Part shown: in pieces, positions 14,984-24,555 of the stretch
How the letters are laid out: each line of letters opens with the position of its first letter
Position numbering within the stretch: position 1 is the stretch's first letter
NCBI GenBank assembly: GCA_964499285.1
Contig: CAZCLA010000002.1
Location: 62,001-126,000 of the forward strand
Origin: JAGFIY01 sp964499285
GTDB taxonomy: Bacteria > Bacteroidota > Ignavibacteria > Ignavibacteriales > Melioribacteraceae
Direction: 5' to 3'
Length of the DNA stretch: 64,000 nt
Position numbers and translations under genes: made by a program
The notes under the pieces: model-generated
What the model saw: only the letters and a program-made list of their open reading frames with translations
Database searches by the model: none
Told to the model about the DNA's origin: nothing

Positions 14984-16366
14984 TTATAAAGTAAAATACA
15001 TTTTGTACTCGAAGGGATGGGGCATCGTTCCAATTGCCTTTACCTCTTCCGATTTTACATTAACCCATTGCTGCAGAAGTTCATCCGTAAAAATATTTCC
15101 TCGTTTTAGAAAATCGTTATCTGCCTCCAACGCATCCAGCGCTTCGGTTAAATTACGCGGAAGGAAATGAATCTTATCAACTATCTCTTCACTAAAAATA
15201 TTTTTATCGAACGGACCGAATCCCTCCTTAACCGGATCGATTTTATTTGCAACACCGTCAATCCCGGCTAAAAGCATCGCCGTTAAACAAAGATATGGAT
15301 TTGCCGTTGCATCAGGCGGACGATATTCGAATCTCGTTTCATCAGGGTTGGAAATATATTTTGGAATTCTAATTGCTGATGCACGATTACCTTGACCGTA
15401 CGTCATCGCAACAGGCGCTTCGTAACCGGGGACTAAACGTTTATAGGAATTTGTGCTTGGATTAGTGAAAGCTGAAAGTGCCGGACCGTGTTTGAGAAGA
15501 CCGCCAATAAAATAACGCCCCAGTTCATTAATATTTCCGTAATCACCTTTTTTGTAGAAAGCATTTTTGCCGTTCCGTGTAAGAAACATATGAAGATGCA
15601 TTCCGTTTCCCGCCTGCTGATACATCGGCTTCGGCATTAAAGTAATAAAAAGATCACGTTCGCGCGCAAGGTTGTAAAGAACATATTTTGCTGTAATAAT
15701 ATTATCCGCGGTCTTAAGCAATTCACTGAAATATGTTTCAATCTCCTGCTGTCCTCGCTCGCCCACTTCATGGTGATGATATTTTACATCAATCCCGAAC
15801 ATTTTAAAATAACGACATGCTTCATCCCTAAAATCATCGTAAATATCAAACGGATTTACCGCATGGTAAGCTCGTTTATAAAATTCCTCATCATGATCAA
15901 CTTTATAAAACGAAGTCGAAGTCCTTGTGTCATACTCAACATTCGAGAAAATATAGAACTCAAACTCAGGTCCCCACCATGAATGAGTCGCTCCCGTTTT
16001 TTCCTTCAACAAGGAATTGACCTTCTTTGCGAGAAAGCGACCGTCTTGCGGAAACGGGGTATGTTTTCCATCGGTAAGAACAATATGTGTATAAAAACTC
16101 AAGGTCGGTGCTTCACGGAATGGATCGAGAACTGCGGTTTCAAGATCCGGCAGCATAATCATATCACTATTTTCTACTTTTTTAAATCCGTAACTCGAAC
16201 CATCGAATCCGACTCCTTCATCAATTAATTTCTTCATAATACCTTCTTTTACGGGAAGAGAGATATGATGGAGTCTTCCTGTCAAATCAATACATTTTAA
16301 ATCGATTATCTCAATATTGTGTTTCTTAATTAAGTTGTTCACCTTTTGCAATTTAGTATCGGGCAT
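14984..16366 (-). CDS. glnA: Glutamine synthetase type I (alpha-like)
   Basis: A 460-residue type I glutamine synthetase making glutamine from glutamate, ammonia and ATP. Motifs: GVGFDGSSYGFKKVENSDM, GPEFEFYIF, HHHEVGERGQQEIE, NGMHLHMFL, NPSTNSYKRLVPGYEAP, and NRASAIRIPKY. At the position where GSI-beta enzymes carry the adenylylated Tyr (NLYDLP) this protein has NIFSEE (Phe about 390), so adenylylation control is not expected. GAGG precedes the ATG. The CpcT-like and HisH-like genes follow closely and may be co-transcribed; a terminator separates glnA from eno upstream. Confidence 0.95.
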   Translation of the reverse strand: MPDTKLQKVNNLIKKHNIEIIDLKCIDLTGRLHHISLPVKEGIMKKLIDEGVGFDGSSYGFKKVENSDMIMLPDLETAVLDPFREAPTLSFYTHIVLTDGKHTPFPQDGRFLAKKVNSLLKEKTGATHSWWGPEFEFYIFSNVEYDTRTSTSFYKVDHDEEFYKRAYHAVNPFDIYDDFRDEACRYFKMFGIDVKYHHHEVGERGQQEIETYFSELLKTADNIITAKYVLYNLARERDLFITLMPKPMYQQAGNGMHLHMFLTRNGKNAFYKKGDYGNINELGRYFIGGLLKHGPALSAFTNPSTNSYKRLVPGYEAPVAMTYGQGNRASAIRIPKYISNPDETRFEYRPPDATANPYLCLTAMLLAGIDGVANKIDPVKEGFGPFDKNIFSEEIVDKIHFLPRNLTEALDALEADNDFLKRGNIFTDELLQQWVNVKSEEVKAIGTMPHPFEYKMYFTL

Positions 16367-16400
16367 ATTTACCTCAGTATTTTTCGTTTTGTATAGATAA

Positions 16401-16426
16401 AAAAAGCGCCCAAATTTTGGACGCTT
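16401..16426 (-). terminator. Intrinsic terminator after enolase
   Basis: AAGCG-CCCAA with TTGG-CGCTT (16404-16426) form a ten-step stem with one mismatch and a three-base loop, followed on the minus strand by a run of T. It lies between the end of eno and the start of glnA. Confidence 0.8.
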
Positions 16427-16447
16427 ATATTAGACAACAAAAATTTA

Positions 16448-17740
16448 TTACTGTTTATAATTTATTGCTTGAATTCCGGGAAAGATTGCCGTAAAGTCAA
16501 GTTCTTCTTCGATTCTTAACAGCTGATTATACTTTGCGATTCTATCGGTTCTGCTTGCAGACCCGGTTTTAATCTGTCCAACATTTGTTGCGACGGCAAT
16601 GTCTGCAATGGTCGTATCCTCCGTTTCACCGGATCGATGGCTGATAACCGAAGTGTATCCCGCTCTTTTTGCCATCTCAATTGCATCGAGAGTTTCGGTC
16701 AGCGTTCCGATTTGATTTACTTTAATAAGAATAGAATTTGCTATTCCTTTTTCGATTCCTTCACTTAATTTTTCTGTGTTTGTCACAAAAAGGTCATCGC
16801 CTACTAGTTGAATTTTAGTTGCGAGACGATCTGAAAGCACTTTCCAGCCTTTCCAATCGTTTTCGTCCAGTCCGTCCTCAATCGAAACAATCGGATAGCT
16901 TTTAGTTAATTTCTCATAAATATTCACCATTTGTTCTGCTGTTTTTTCGGATTTGTCAGATTTAAAGAAAACATATTTTTTCTTTTTTTTATCATACATT
17001 TCACTGGCCGCAACATCAAGCGCCAAGCCGATTTGCTTGCCTGCTTTGTAACCTGCCAAAGCAATAGCTTCAAGGATAGTATCCAACGTTTCTTCATTTG
17101 ATCTTAAGTTCGGGGCAAACCCTCCTTCATCACCAACGGAAGTACTTAAACCTTTTTTCTTTAAAACTGATTTTAACGCATGAAAAGTTTCTGTTCCCAT
17201 TCTAAGTGCATCGGCAAAATTTTCCGCTCCGTAAGGCATAATCATAAACTCTTGAAAATCAACCGTATTATCAGCATGTTTTCCGCCATTAATAATATTC
17301 ATCATCGGAACCGGTAGTGTCTTCGCATTTGTTCCGCCAATATATTTATATAGCGGAAGGTCAAATGTCATAGCGGCTGCTTTTGCCACCGCCAGCGAGA
17401 CGCCTAAAATTGCGTTGGCGCCAAGTTCTGCTTTGTTCGGAGTGCCGTCCAGTTCACACAAAAATTTATCAATACCTACCTGGTCTGTCGCATCAAAGTC
17501 AATCAATTCATCTGCTATTTTTTCGTTAATATTATCAACTGCTTTAAGCACACCTTTGCCCAAATATCTCTTTTTATCGCCATCGCGCAGTTCAACTGCT
17601 TCGTGTTCACCTGTTGATGCGCCGCTTGGTACGGCTGCCCTTCCGATAACACCCGATTCAAGCATAACCTCAACTTCTACAGTTGGATTGCCTCGGGAAT
17701 CAAGAATCTCTCTACCTAAAACATCAACAATTGTCGTCAT
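16448..17740 (-). CDS. eno: Enolase (phosphopyruvate hydratase)
   Basis: A 430-residue enolase interconverting 2-phosphoglycerate and phosphoenolpyruvate in glycolysis. Motifs: GREILDSRGNPTVEVEV at the start, AAVPSGASTGEHEAVELRDG, NIINGGKHADN, VGDEGGFAPN, the Mg ligands in SIEDGLDENDW and VGDDLFVTN, the catalytic Lys in ILIKVNQIGTLTE, and SHRSGETEDTTIADIAV. GGAG with an adjacent GG run precedes the ATG. It is a monocistronic-looking gene with a tRNA gene divergent upstream and a terminator downstream. Confidence 0.98.
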   Translation of the reverse strand: MTTIVDVLGREILDSRGNPTVEVEVMLESGVIGRAAVPSGASTGEHEAVELRDGDKKRYLGKGVLKAVDNINEKIADELIDFDATDQVGIDKFLCELDGTPNKAELGANAILGVSLAVAKAAAMTFDLPLYKYIGGTNAKTLPVPMMNIINGGKHADNTVDFQEFMIMPYGAENFADALRMGTETFHALKSVLKKKGLSTSVGDEGGFAPNLRSNEETLDTILEAIALAGYKAGKQIGLALDVAASEMYDKKKKKYVFFKSDKSEKTAEQMVNIYEKLTKSYPIVSIEDGLDENDWKGWKVLSDRLATKIQLVGDDLFVTNTEKLSEGIEKGIANSILIKVNQIGTLTETLDAIEMAKRAGYTSVISHRSGETEDTTIADIAVATNVGQIKTGSASRTDRIAKYNQLLRIEEELDFTAIFPGIQAINYKQ

Positions 17741-17872
17741 TTCCAGTGCTCCTTACATTAATAAAGTGATTCAAAAAATATTAAAAAGGACATCGAAATT
17801 CAATTTAAACGCATCCGAAAGAATTAAATATTTGTTAACTTTTAAGACCAAATATATTTTGTTAATAATACT

Positions 17873-17945
17873 GCCCACGTAGCTCAGGGGATAGAGCGAC
17901 GGTTTCCTAAACCGCAGGTCGCAGGTTCGATTCCTGCCGTGGGTA
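17873..17945 (+). tRNA. tRNA-Arg (anticodon CCT)
   Basis: A 73-base cloverleaf. The acceptor stem GCCCACG pairs with CGTGGGT (first pair G-U) with discriminator A. The D arm is GCTC/GAGC, the anticodon arm ACGGT-TTCCTAA-ACCGC (A27-C43 mismatch) gives anticodon CCT reading AGG, the variable loop is AGGTC and the T arm is GCAGG-TTCGATT-CCTGC. CCA is not encoded. Confidence 0.93.
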
Positions 17946-18154
17946 CTGAACTGTTATTGAGATTGTGGAAAAACTTCTGACTTGCTCACCAATATTTTAG
18001 CTCCATTGAACAATTATTATTATCCATCTAATCTTTCATTTGTGCAATCATTTGGCTATACTAAAATAGACACAAGCTATGTTAAGAATCACAATAGATG
18101 GAATATTTCCTAATTCATGATTAGTTTATCATTTGAAAAAAGCGGTGGAAGGAA

Positions 18155-18535
18155 TTGGAATTAATCGAGGTAATAAAATATATATTATTTGGACTGGTTG
18201 GAATATTCGCCGTGGTTTTAATAATTTCATTTATTGCCTCTCAATTCAGGAAAGAACCGCCTCCCGAACCTGCAAAACCGATGAATACTTATAAATATGA
18301 ACGTCCCAAAAACATTCCCCCTCGGAGAAAGCCGCAAAGAAAAAATCAGAATAAAATGAGATCGGCATCAAGCGGCAGTGCGAAAAGATCATTTGAAAAG
18401 GAAGAACAGTACGTTAAAAGCGGGCGCATAGAAAAATCGACTTCCACAAAAATTACAAGCAGATATGAAGTAATTACTGATTTGAAAAAAGCAAAATCAA
18501 TAAAAGAAGATTTTAGAACGAGCGGATTTAATTAG
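18155..18535 (+). CDS. Small single-pass membrane protein with basic tail
   Basis: A 126-residue protein of unknown function beginning at TTG 18155, preceded by a strong GGTGGAAGGAA ribosome-binding site. Residues 1-33 (MELIEVIKYILFGLVGIF and on) form one transmembrane helix ending in RKE; the tail is basic and Pro/Ser-rich (PPRRKPQRKNQNK) and ends in a more regular segment (EEQYVKSGRIEKST, SRYEVITDLKKAKSIKEDF). The plan and several short words match the protein at 10497-10952. It is convergent with the STAS gene. Confidence 0.72.
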   Translation: MELIEVIKYILFGLVGIFAVVLIISFIASQFRKEPPPEPAKPMNTYKYERPKNIPPRRKPQRKNQNKMRSASSGSAKRSFEKEEQYVKSGRIEKSTSTKITSRYEVITDLKKAKSIKEDFRTSGFN

Positions 18536-18564
18536 ATCTATATATTTTAATTTTTTGAATCAGT

Positions 18565-18909
18565 CTAAAAACTATCAATTGCACTCCCTTCATCCGTAAA
18601 TATTTTAAAAACTTTATCCATCTTCGTTAGTGAAAACATTGTCCAGACAGGGCTTTCTTCAAGCGATCTGAGAATTACGATTTCGCCTTTTGCCGAAAGT
18701 GATTTTTTAAGGGCAAATACCAAGGCTCCTAAAAACGAACTATCCATATAAACCACGCCGCTGCAATCAAGAACAATTTTAGAACTTTCATTCTCAATAA
18801 TTTCCAGCAAATAGTTTTTAAAACTAATTGCCTCCGAAATTGTGGCTTTTTTCGTATTTAATTGAACCACAACGATATCTTCTTTTCGATATTTTTCATA
18901 CATAAACAT
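18565..18909 (-). CDS. STAS-domain anti-anti-sigma factor
   Basis: A 114-residue single STAS domain, like SpoIIAA/RsbV. Such proteins bind and are phosphorylated by a serine-kinase anti-sigma factor and so release a sigma factor or another partner. The phosphorylation loop VVYMDSSFLGALVFALKKS (Ser57/Ser58) follows the strand KIVLDCSG, as in the family, although Phe replaces the usual Gly after DSS. No kinase or phosphatase partner lies nearby, so the target is unknown. Confidence 0.88.
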   Translation of the reverse strand: MFMYEKYRKEDIVVVQLNTKKATISEAISFKNYLLEIIENESSKIVLDCSGVVYMDSSFLGALVFALKKSLSAKGEIVILRSLEESPVWTMFSLTKMDKVFKIFTDEGSAIDSF

Positions 18910-19100
18910 TACCGTTCCGATTTGGATAATTTTTTACAACTTATTATCGAATTTTTAGTCTAAATCTTTAGGTCACTGATTTTGACCACAAAATTTAGTG
19001 AACTTTAGCAAATTGATTCCGTCTTATTAATTGAGTTCTTAAAAAGGTTGTAGCAAAAAGTTAAAAAGGGTTGTTAATTAAAATTTTTCTGGGGGGAAAA

Positions 19101-19538
19101 ATGAAAAACTTATGGTTTTTATTAGTTACACTCCTATTCATCACGCTCATATCGCTTCAAGCAAAAGAACCTGTGAAGAAAAATCTTGAGGCAGACTATC
19201 ATAAAATCGAATCGAATCTTCTCGAAGGTGTTAAATCTGACAATACCGGATTAAAAATAAGTTCGGCATATTTTTTAGGCGAACTTAGATCCGAAAAAGC
19301 TGTAATCCCGTTGATGAAAATGCTTCGTTCGGAAAACTGCGAAGCAGCAAGAGTTATGGCCGCATTATCACTGGTAAAAATAGGTTCTGAGAGAAGTCTT
19401 TATATGCTGAAAAGAGAAAGTGAGTTCAACGATTTTGAAAGGGTTCGACAGATGTGCGGACAGTTTTACAAAGCACACAAATTCAATGAATCTGTGGAAA
19501 AGTTAAATCATAAATTACAATACGCGTCTCTCTACTAA
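19101..19538 (+). CDS. Exported HEAT-repeat protein
   Basis: A 145-residue protein with a signal peptide (MKNLWFLLVTLLFITLISLQ, cut near LQA-K) and about two HEAT-type helical repeats (GLKISSAYFLGELRSEKAVI, AARVMAALSLVKIGSERSLY). HEAT repeats are protein-binding scaffolds; the small size suggests a periplasmic adaptor. The ATG at 19101 follows GGGGGG by four bases; an upstream in-frame TTG at 19071 would spoil the signal peptide. It ends 11 bases before the assembly gap, and the true downstream neighbour is uncertain. Confidence 0.75.
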   Translation: MKNLWFLLVTLLFITLISLQAKEPVKKNLEADYHKIESNLLEGVKSDNTGLKISSAYFLGELRSEKAVIPLMKMLRSENCEAARVMAALSLVKIGSERSLYMLKRESEFNDFERVRQMCGQFYKAHKFNESVEKLNHKLQYASLY

Positions 19539-19549
19539 CAACTTACCTC

Positions 19550-19649
19550 NNNNNNNNNNNNNNNNNNNNNNNNNNNNNNNNNNNNNNNNNNNNNNNNNNN
19601 NNNNNNNNNNNNNNNNNNNNNNNNNNNNNNNNNNNNNNNNNNNNNNNNN
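19550..19649. other. Assembly gap of 100 N
   Basis: Exactly 100 N, the conventional size for a scaffold gap of unknown length. It interrupts the 3' end of the BNR/VPS10-type gene. Any real sequence between 19549 and 19650 is missing. Confidence 0.99.
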
Positions 19650-22600
19650 TTGCGGTTGAACGCCAATGAGTCCAAGCTAGTGTCCCAAGCCTGTCGTTTA
19701 ATCTAACCGGAGAAGGAGGAATTTCTTCCCTACTTGCTTTTGCAGATTGTCCATTAAATGCAAACAGTATATCATCAATTTCATCGGATAATTTCTGAAT
19801 CCGAAGCAGCAAATTATTATCAATGCCGGGAGTTGCGTACACTGCTTGTTTCAAATACTCTACTCTTTTTTGAACTTCTTGTGCATATTCTTGTGTGCCT
19901 CTCACGACACGTGCAAGTTTCGAAGCTTTGTTTTGGAAAGCAACAAGTTCTTCTCTTTTATCAGCAGGAAGAGTTGTGTTTTTCAGTACTTCTGTCTCGA
20001 ACTCAACAGGCTCAATTAACCTTTTGAAATTTCCATCATGATAAAGATCGACAGCAACTTTATATTTTCCGGGCATAACCAAAATACTGCTGCCGTTATC
20101 TCTTACCGGATCAAATTTTCCTCCTCTGATAGAAACCGGAAAAGGTGAAGAATACTTTAGATCCCAAGTTAGTCTGTTTATTCCCTTCGATGCATTTTTC
20201 TGAATCTTCTTTACCTCGTTTCCGTCTTCGTCATAAATCGTAAAGATCAGATGTGGTTTAAGTTCTTTTTCTTCGGCTTGAAGTTCTTCATAACTTGGTT
20301 GAGGAATTCTTTCCCCTTTTTCGAAGAACTCTTTTTCTTTCTTCTTTCTAATCTGCTTTTTTGTTTGAGGTACATCTTTCAGGTAATAAGTAAATGTTGC
20401 ACCAAACGATGGATTTTCAGCAGAATAATAAGTAGAACCCTGACCATACATTCCGCCAGTTTCGATATACATCAACGCTTTCTTTATCGGGAACATATGT
20501 GCTTCTTTATCGAAGAATTCTTTACTTATTTCGCGCAAAGGGGAATAATCATCAAGTATGTAAAATCCTCTTCCGAAAGTAGCAAGAACGAGATCGTTCT
20601 CCCGTTCTTGAATTACCATATCACGAACGGCATTAGTTGGAATTCCCGCTTTAAACTGAATCCACTTTTCACCCGAGTTGGGGCTAAAGAAAATTCCAAA
20701 TTCGGTGCCTGCAAACAACAGATTTGGATTAATAAAATCCTGTTCGATTGAATGAACCGTTCCGTTTTCAGGAAGGTTTGAGGAAATCGAGGTCCAAGTT
20801 TTACCTTTATCTCTGCTAATAAGAAGATACGGTTTGAAATCATCTCTTTTTCTATTATCGAATGCTGCAAATACTACATTTTCATCAAACTTTGAAGCTC
20901 TTAAATCACTTACGTATGTGTATTTAGGAACACCGGGAAATTCGCCATATTTCGTCCAAGTTTTCGCATCTTCAGAAACTTGAATGAGTCCATCGTCAGT
21001 TCCGGCATATAATAAATTTTCTATAAGAGGAGATTCATCAAACGATACTATCGTTCCGAACAAGGAAGTGGATACATCCTTCACAACCGCATCAACAGAC
21101 CAATATTTATCCATCACTTTCCATTCATTCCGGTCAATTTGTGTCGTCAAATCATCACTAATTACTTCCCAACTGTCACCGCGATCATCGCTTCTAAAAA
21201 CTTTGTTGGCTGCAGTATAAAGTCTAGTATGAGAATGCGGAGAAAGAATTAGCGGAGTGTTCCAGTTCCATTTATAAGTAAGTTCTCCTTTTCGGGGCTG
21301 AGGCTGAATCGATATTGCCTCACCGCTTTTGCGATCATATCTCACCATTCCCCCATACTGTGATTCTGCATAAACTATATTTGGATCTGTCGGATCTATC
21401 GCACCCCAGAAACCGTCACCGCCGTTTGTAATAAACCAATCAGAGCTAACTACACCGGTCCTTCTCGTGCTTCGCGATGGACCGCCCATAGAGTTGTTAT
21501 CCTGAGTTCCTCCGTAAACATTATAAAACGGAAATTCGTTATCCACGTTAACGCGGTAAAATTGTGTTACTGGCAGATTTGTTTTGAACTGATATTCTGC
21601 CCCACCGTCGAATGTTTCATACACTCCGCCATCACCACCGATAATAAAGTGGTCTGTATCTTCAGGATCAATCCAGAGTGCATGATCATCAACGTGCCTT
21701 GCTTTTCTTCCCAGTCGGTTCCAAGTTTTTCCCGCATCGGTTGTGTAGTGAGAATAAGTTTCAACCGAATATATTTTATCGATATCCAACGGGTCGCAGT
21801 AAATTTCGTTATAATATTGTCCGCTGGAATGATGATCGCTCATCTTCTCCCAAGTTTCGCCACGGTTTGTGGATCTAAAAAATCCGCCCGCATTTTCAGC
21901 AGCTTCAACAATTAAATAAATCACATCAGGATTAACTGGCGAAATGTCGATTCCCATTCCACCTATATGAACGTTTGGAAGCCCCTTCATTATTTTTCGC
22001 CAGGTTTTGCCGGCATCAACCGATTTATAGACAGCTGATTCGGGTCCGCCGCCGATTTTTGTGTGAACATGTCTTCTCCTCTGCTCCGAAGTTGCGTAGA
22101 GAACATCAGGATTTCGTGGATCATAGACAAGATTGTTAACTCCGGTGTGCTTAGAAATTTCAAGAATATTGTTCCAAGTCTCCCCGCCATCCGTTGTTTT
22201 GTAAAGACCTCTATCGCCTCCCGGTCCCCAAGCTGAACCTTCCGCTGCCACGTAAACTACATCAGAATTCCTTGGATCGATTACAATCTTGCCAATCTGA
22301 CGGGATTCTTTTAATCCCATATTTTTGAATGATTTTCCACCGTCAACAGATTTGTAAACACCGTCTCCGTATCCCAATGCTCGTTGATGGTTGTTCTCCC
22401 CGGTTCCAACCCAAAGTACGTGTTCGTTATTTGGATCGAGAGCAAGACAACCGATTGAATATGAACCGTAGTTGTCAAAAATCGGATTCCAGGTTGTACC
22501 ATTGTTTGTTGTTTTCCAAACATGACCACAAGCAACGCCGACGTAATATTCGCTGTGGTTGTTCGGGTTAACGGCAAAGTCTGCGATTCTGCCCGATGTT

Positions 22601-22749
22601 AAAGCCGGACCAATGTTTCTAAATTTCAACCCGCTGAAGGTCGAAGAATTCAACGGATCTTTTTCTTCTTTTTTATCCTCATCTCCTTCCGCAAAAACTA
22701 AACTTATGGAAACAAAGAGTGCAAAGAACAGGAAAAGGTACTTCCTCAT
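19650..22749 (-). CDS. Secreted BNR/VPS10-type beta-propeller protein, C-terminus lost in gap
   Basis: About 1033 residues are visible before the N run. A signal peptide (LFLFFALFVSISLVFA) precedes a propeller of sortilin/VPS10 and BNR type: repeated Asp-box-like words such as VWKTTNNGTTWN, VYKSVDGGKSF, LYKTTDGGETWN, VYKSVDAGKTW, FFRSTNRGETWE, LISRDKGKTW. From about residue 780 a non-propeller tail includes IFTIYDEDGNEVKKI. Such proteins are often called glycosyl hydrolases, but no catalytic site is evident and a role in sugar or peptide binding is equally possible. The usual family length is about 1050-1100, so perhaps 30-70 residues are missing. Residues translated through the N run and the final Arg are artefacts. 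GGGGGAATT precedes the ATG. Confidence 0.9.
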
Positions 22750-22764
22750 AATTCCCCCTTAGAA

Positions 22765-23622
22765 TTATTTATTGGTGAAAGTTATTTTTGATAAAACCGG
22801 AAAATGATCAGAAATGAATCTATTGTTTTCTTTATCGTACAGAATTTTGTAATAAGCCGAAGCGAAACCTTTGTTTATTAATATATGATCAATTATAACG
22901 TTATCAAGAATTTTTCCAAAACCATTAAATGTTGTATCATCCTTTTTGATTATAGAATTATCTTTAAAATCACGACAATTTATAAGAGAAGCATTATCAA
23001 GAAGTAATAGAAATTCTTCCGAATCAGAAGCTGAGTTAAAATCACCTGTTACAACTACCGGAGTTAATCCTGCAAGTTCATTGATTTTTTCTGCTAACAA
23101 TATTGAGCTATTTACTCTTGCATTTTTACTTTGATGATCAAAATGAGTGTTAAAATGAAAGAATATGTTGCCGGATAATTTTTCTTTAAACTTTGCCCAA
23201 GTTACTATTCTATTGCAGCATGCACCCCAGGCAACTCCCGGTTTATTCGGATTATCAGATAGCCAGAATGTATTTGCAGAAAGAAGATCGAACCTCTCAT
23301 CATTATAATAAATTGCCGAGAACTCTCCTTCCTCTTTACCGTCGTCTCTCCCGACCCCCGTATAATTATATTGTTTGAGATTTTCGGAGAGATATTCCAC
23401 TTGATTATATAAAGCTTCTTGAATTCCAATAATATCAGGTTTGAATTTATCAATCAATAACAGAACACTTTCCTTTCGACATTCCCATCTTTCTGTTCCG
23501 TCATCGGGATTATCATAACGAATGTTGAAAGATATTACATTTATAGAATCGTTTAGTTGTGAATAAATTGTAGTTGTGGGAGTGAGCAGGCAAATTATAA
23601 GAAAATATTTTATTATTCTCAT
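22765..23622 (-). CDS. Exported endonuclease/exonuclease/phosphatase-family hydrolase
   Basis: A 285-residue protein with a signal peptide (residues 1-21, ending TTTIYSQ) and an EEP fold. Visible catalytic words are INVISFNIRYDNPDDG, IIGIQEAL (metal-binding Glu), FHFNTHFDHQS, VVVTGDFNSASDSEEF (GDFN motif) and ISDHFPVLSKI (SDH motif), all intact. The secreted subset in Bacteroidota acts on phosphodiesters or phosphorylated sugars; the substrate cannot be told here. It lies 15 bases upstream of the propeller gene on the same strand, suggesting co-transcription. Confidence 0.92.
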   Translation of the reverse strand: MRIIKYFLIICLLTPTTTIYSQLNDSINVISFNIRYDNPDDGTERWECRKESVLLLIDKFKPDIIGIQEALYNQVEYLSENLKQYNYTGVGRDDGKEEGEFSAIYYNDERFDLLSANTFWLSDNPNKPGVAWGACCNRIVTWAKFKEKLSGNIFFHFNTHFDHQSKNARVNSSILLAEKINELAGLTPVVVTGDFNSASDSEEFLLLLDNASLINCRDFKDNSIIKKDDTTFNGFGKILDNVIIDHILINKGFASAYYKILYDKENNRFISDHFPVLSKITFTNK

Positions 23623-23718
23623 AAAAAGATGTTGATGACCAGAAAACTTTTTTTTTCATTTTAATATCTAAAAGAATTAAATAAATGCCAACGAAAAACG
23701 GAAATTTTTTGAGAATTT

Positions 23719-24444
23719 TTATCTTAGCTTAGTGCGACATTCAATGATTATTTCTTTTACATAAGCATCACTTGAAAGAGTTAGAAGATATCTGATTGTT
23801 TTTAAGATGTCCTCGGGCTGAATCATCTGGTGCGGTGAAATTGTCGGGTTGACTTGCTTAGCCATATCTGTGTTTACATATGAAGGACATAGTGCTGTCA
23901 CCTTTATATTGTATTCAGCAAGTTCGGTATATAATGATTTGCTTAAACCTACCAGTCCAAATTTAGATGAAACATAAGTACCCGAGCCTGGAAATCCAAT
24001 AATACCTGCTCTGGAAGCTAAGTTGAAAATATGTCCATTTCTGTTCTTTATCATAACAGGTACAATATTTTTTAAAAACGAATATTGTGCAATTAGATTT
24101 GTTTCGATTACGTTTTTGTATTCTTCTACTGAATAATCAAGCGAGCCGGTGCTCCAGATTCCAGCATTATTGAACAGAATATCGATTCTTCCGTAGTTGT
24201 TTTTTATTTCTTCGATTTTTGCGGCAACCTGTTCATGATTGGTGATATCAATTGAATAAAGATCAGGAAATAGTTCATGTTTTTCTTTAACAATTTTTTT
24301 GATTTCTGATTCGGTTTGTTTTAATCCATCCTCTGATCGTGCGAACAGAATTGTCTTATAACTATCCTCGGCTAAACCAATCGCAATAGCTTTACCTATT
24401 CCTCTGCTTGCTCCAGTGATTACAGCCGTGGGATGTTTAAACAT
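23719..24444 (-). CDS. Short-chain dehydrogenase/reductase
   Basis: A 241-residue classical SDR: cofactor loop TGASRGIGKAIAIG (residues 9-22), NNAGIW, the catalytic Ser in NLASRAGI, and YVSSK with Tyr and Lys in place. It resembles 3-oxoacyl-ACP reductase-like enzymes of broad specificity. GGAGAATT precedes the ATG. It is a single gene on the minus strand after the fbaB terminator. No neighbour indicates the substrate. Confidence 0.9.
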   Translation of the reverse strand: MFKHPTAVITGASRGIGKAIAIGLAEDSYKTILFARSEDGLKQTESEIKKIVKEKHELFPDLYSIDITNHEQVAAKIEEIKNNYGRIDILFNNAGIWSTGSLDYSVEEYKNVIETNLIAQYSFLKNIVPVMIKNRNGHIFNLASRAGIIGFPGSGTYVSSKFGLVGLSKSLYTELAEYNIKVTALCPSYVNTDMAKQVNPTISPHQMIQPEDILKTIRYLLTLSSDAYVKEIIIECRTKLR

Positions 24445-24513
24445 AATTCTCCTAATATTTTTAAAGTGCTTTCATAACTAATTTATGAAAAACAAGAAGA
24501 AGTAAAATTCGAA

Positions 24514-24549
24514 TTGAGAAAAAAATTAAAGAGGGCTCCGAAGAGCCCT
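24514..24549 (-). terminator. Intrinsic terminator after fbaB
   Basis: AGGGCTC and GAGCCCT (24532-24549) form a perfect seven-pair stem with a CGAA tetraloop on the plus strand (TTCG on the transcript), followed on the minus strand by a T-rich tract. It starts seven bases after the fbaB stop codon. Confidence 0.9.
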
Positions 24550-24555
24550 AATATT

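Noticed and set aside
19543..19650. C-terminus of the propeller protein read through the N run
   Set aside because: The residues are unknown and the gap length is not real, so the stop codon and final Arg at 19543 cannot be trusted.
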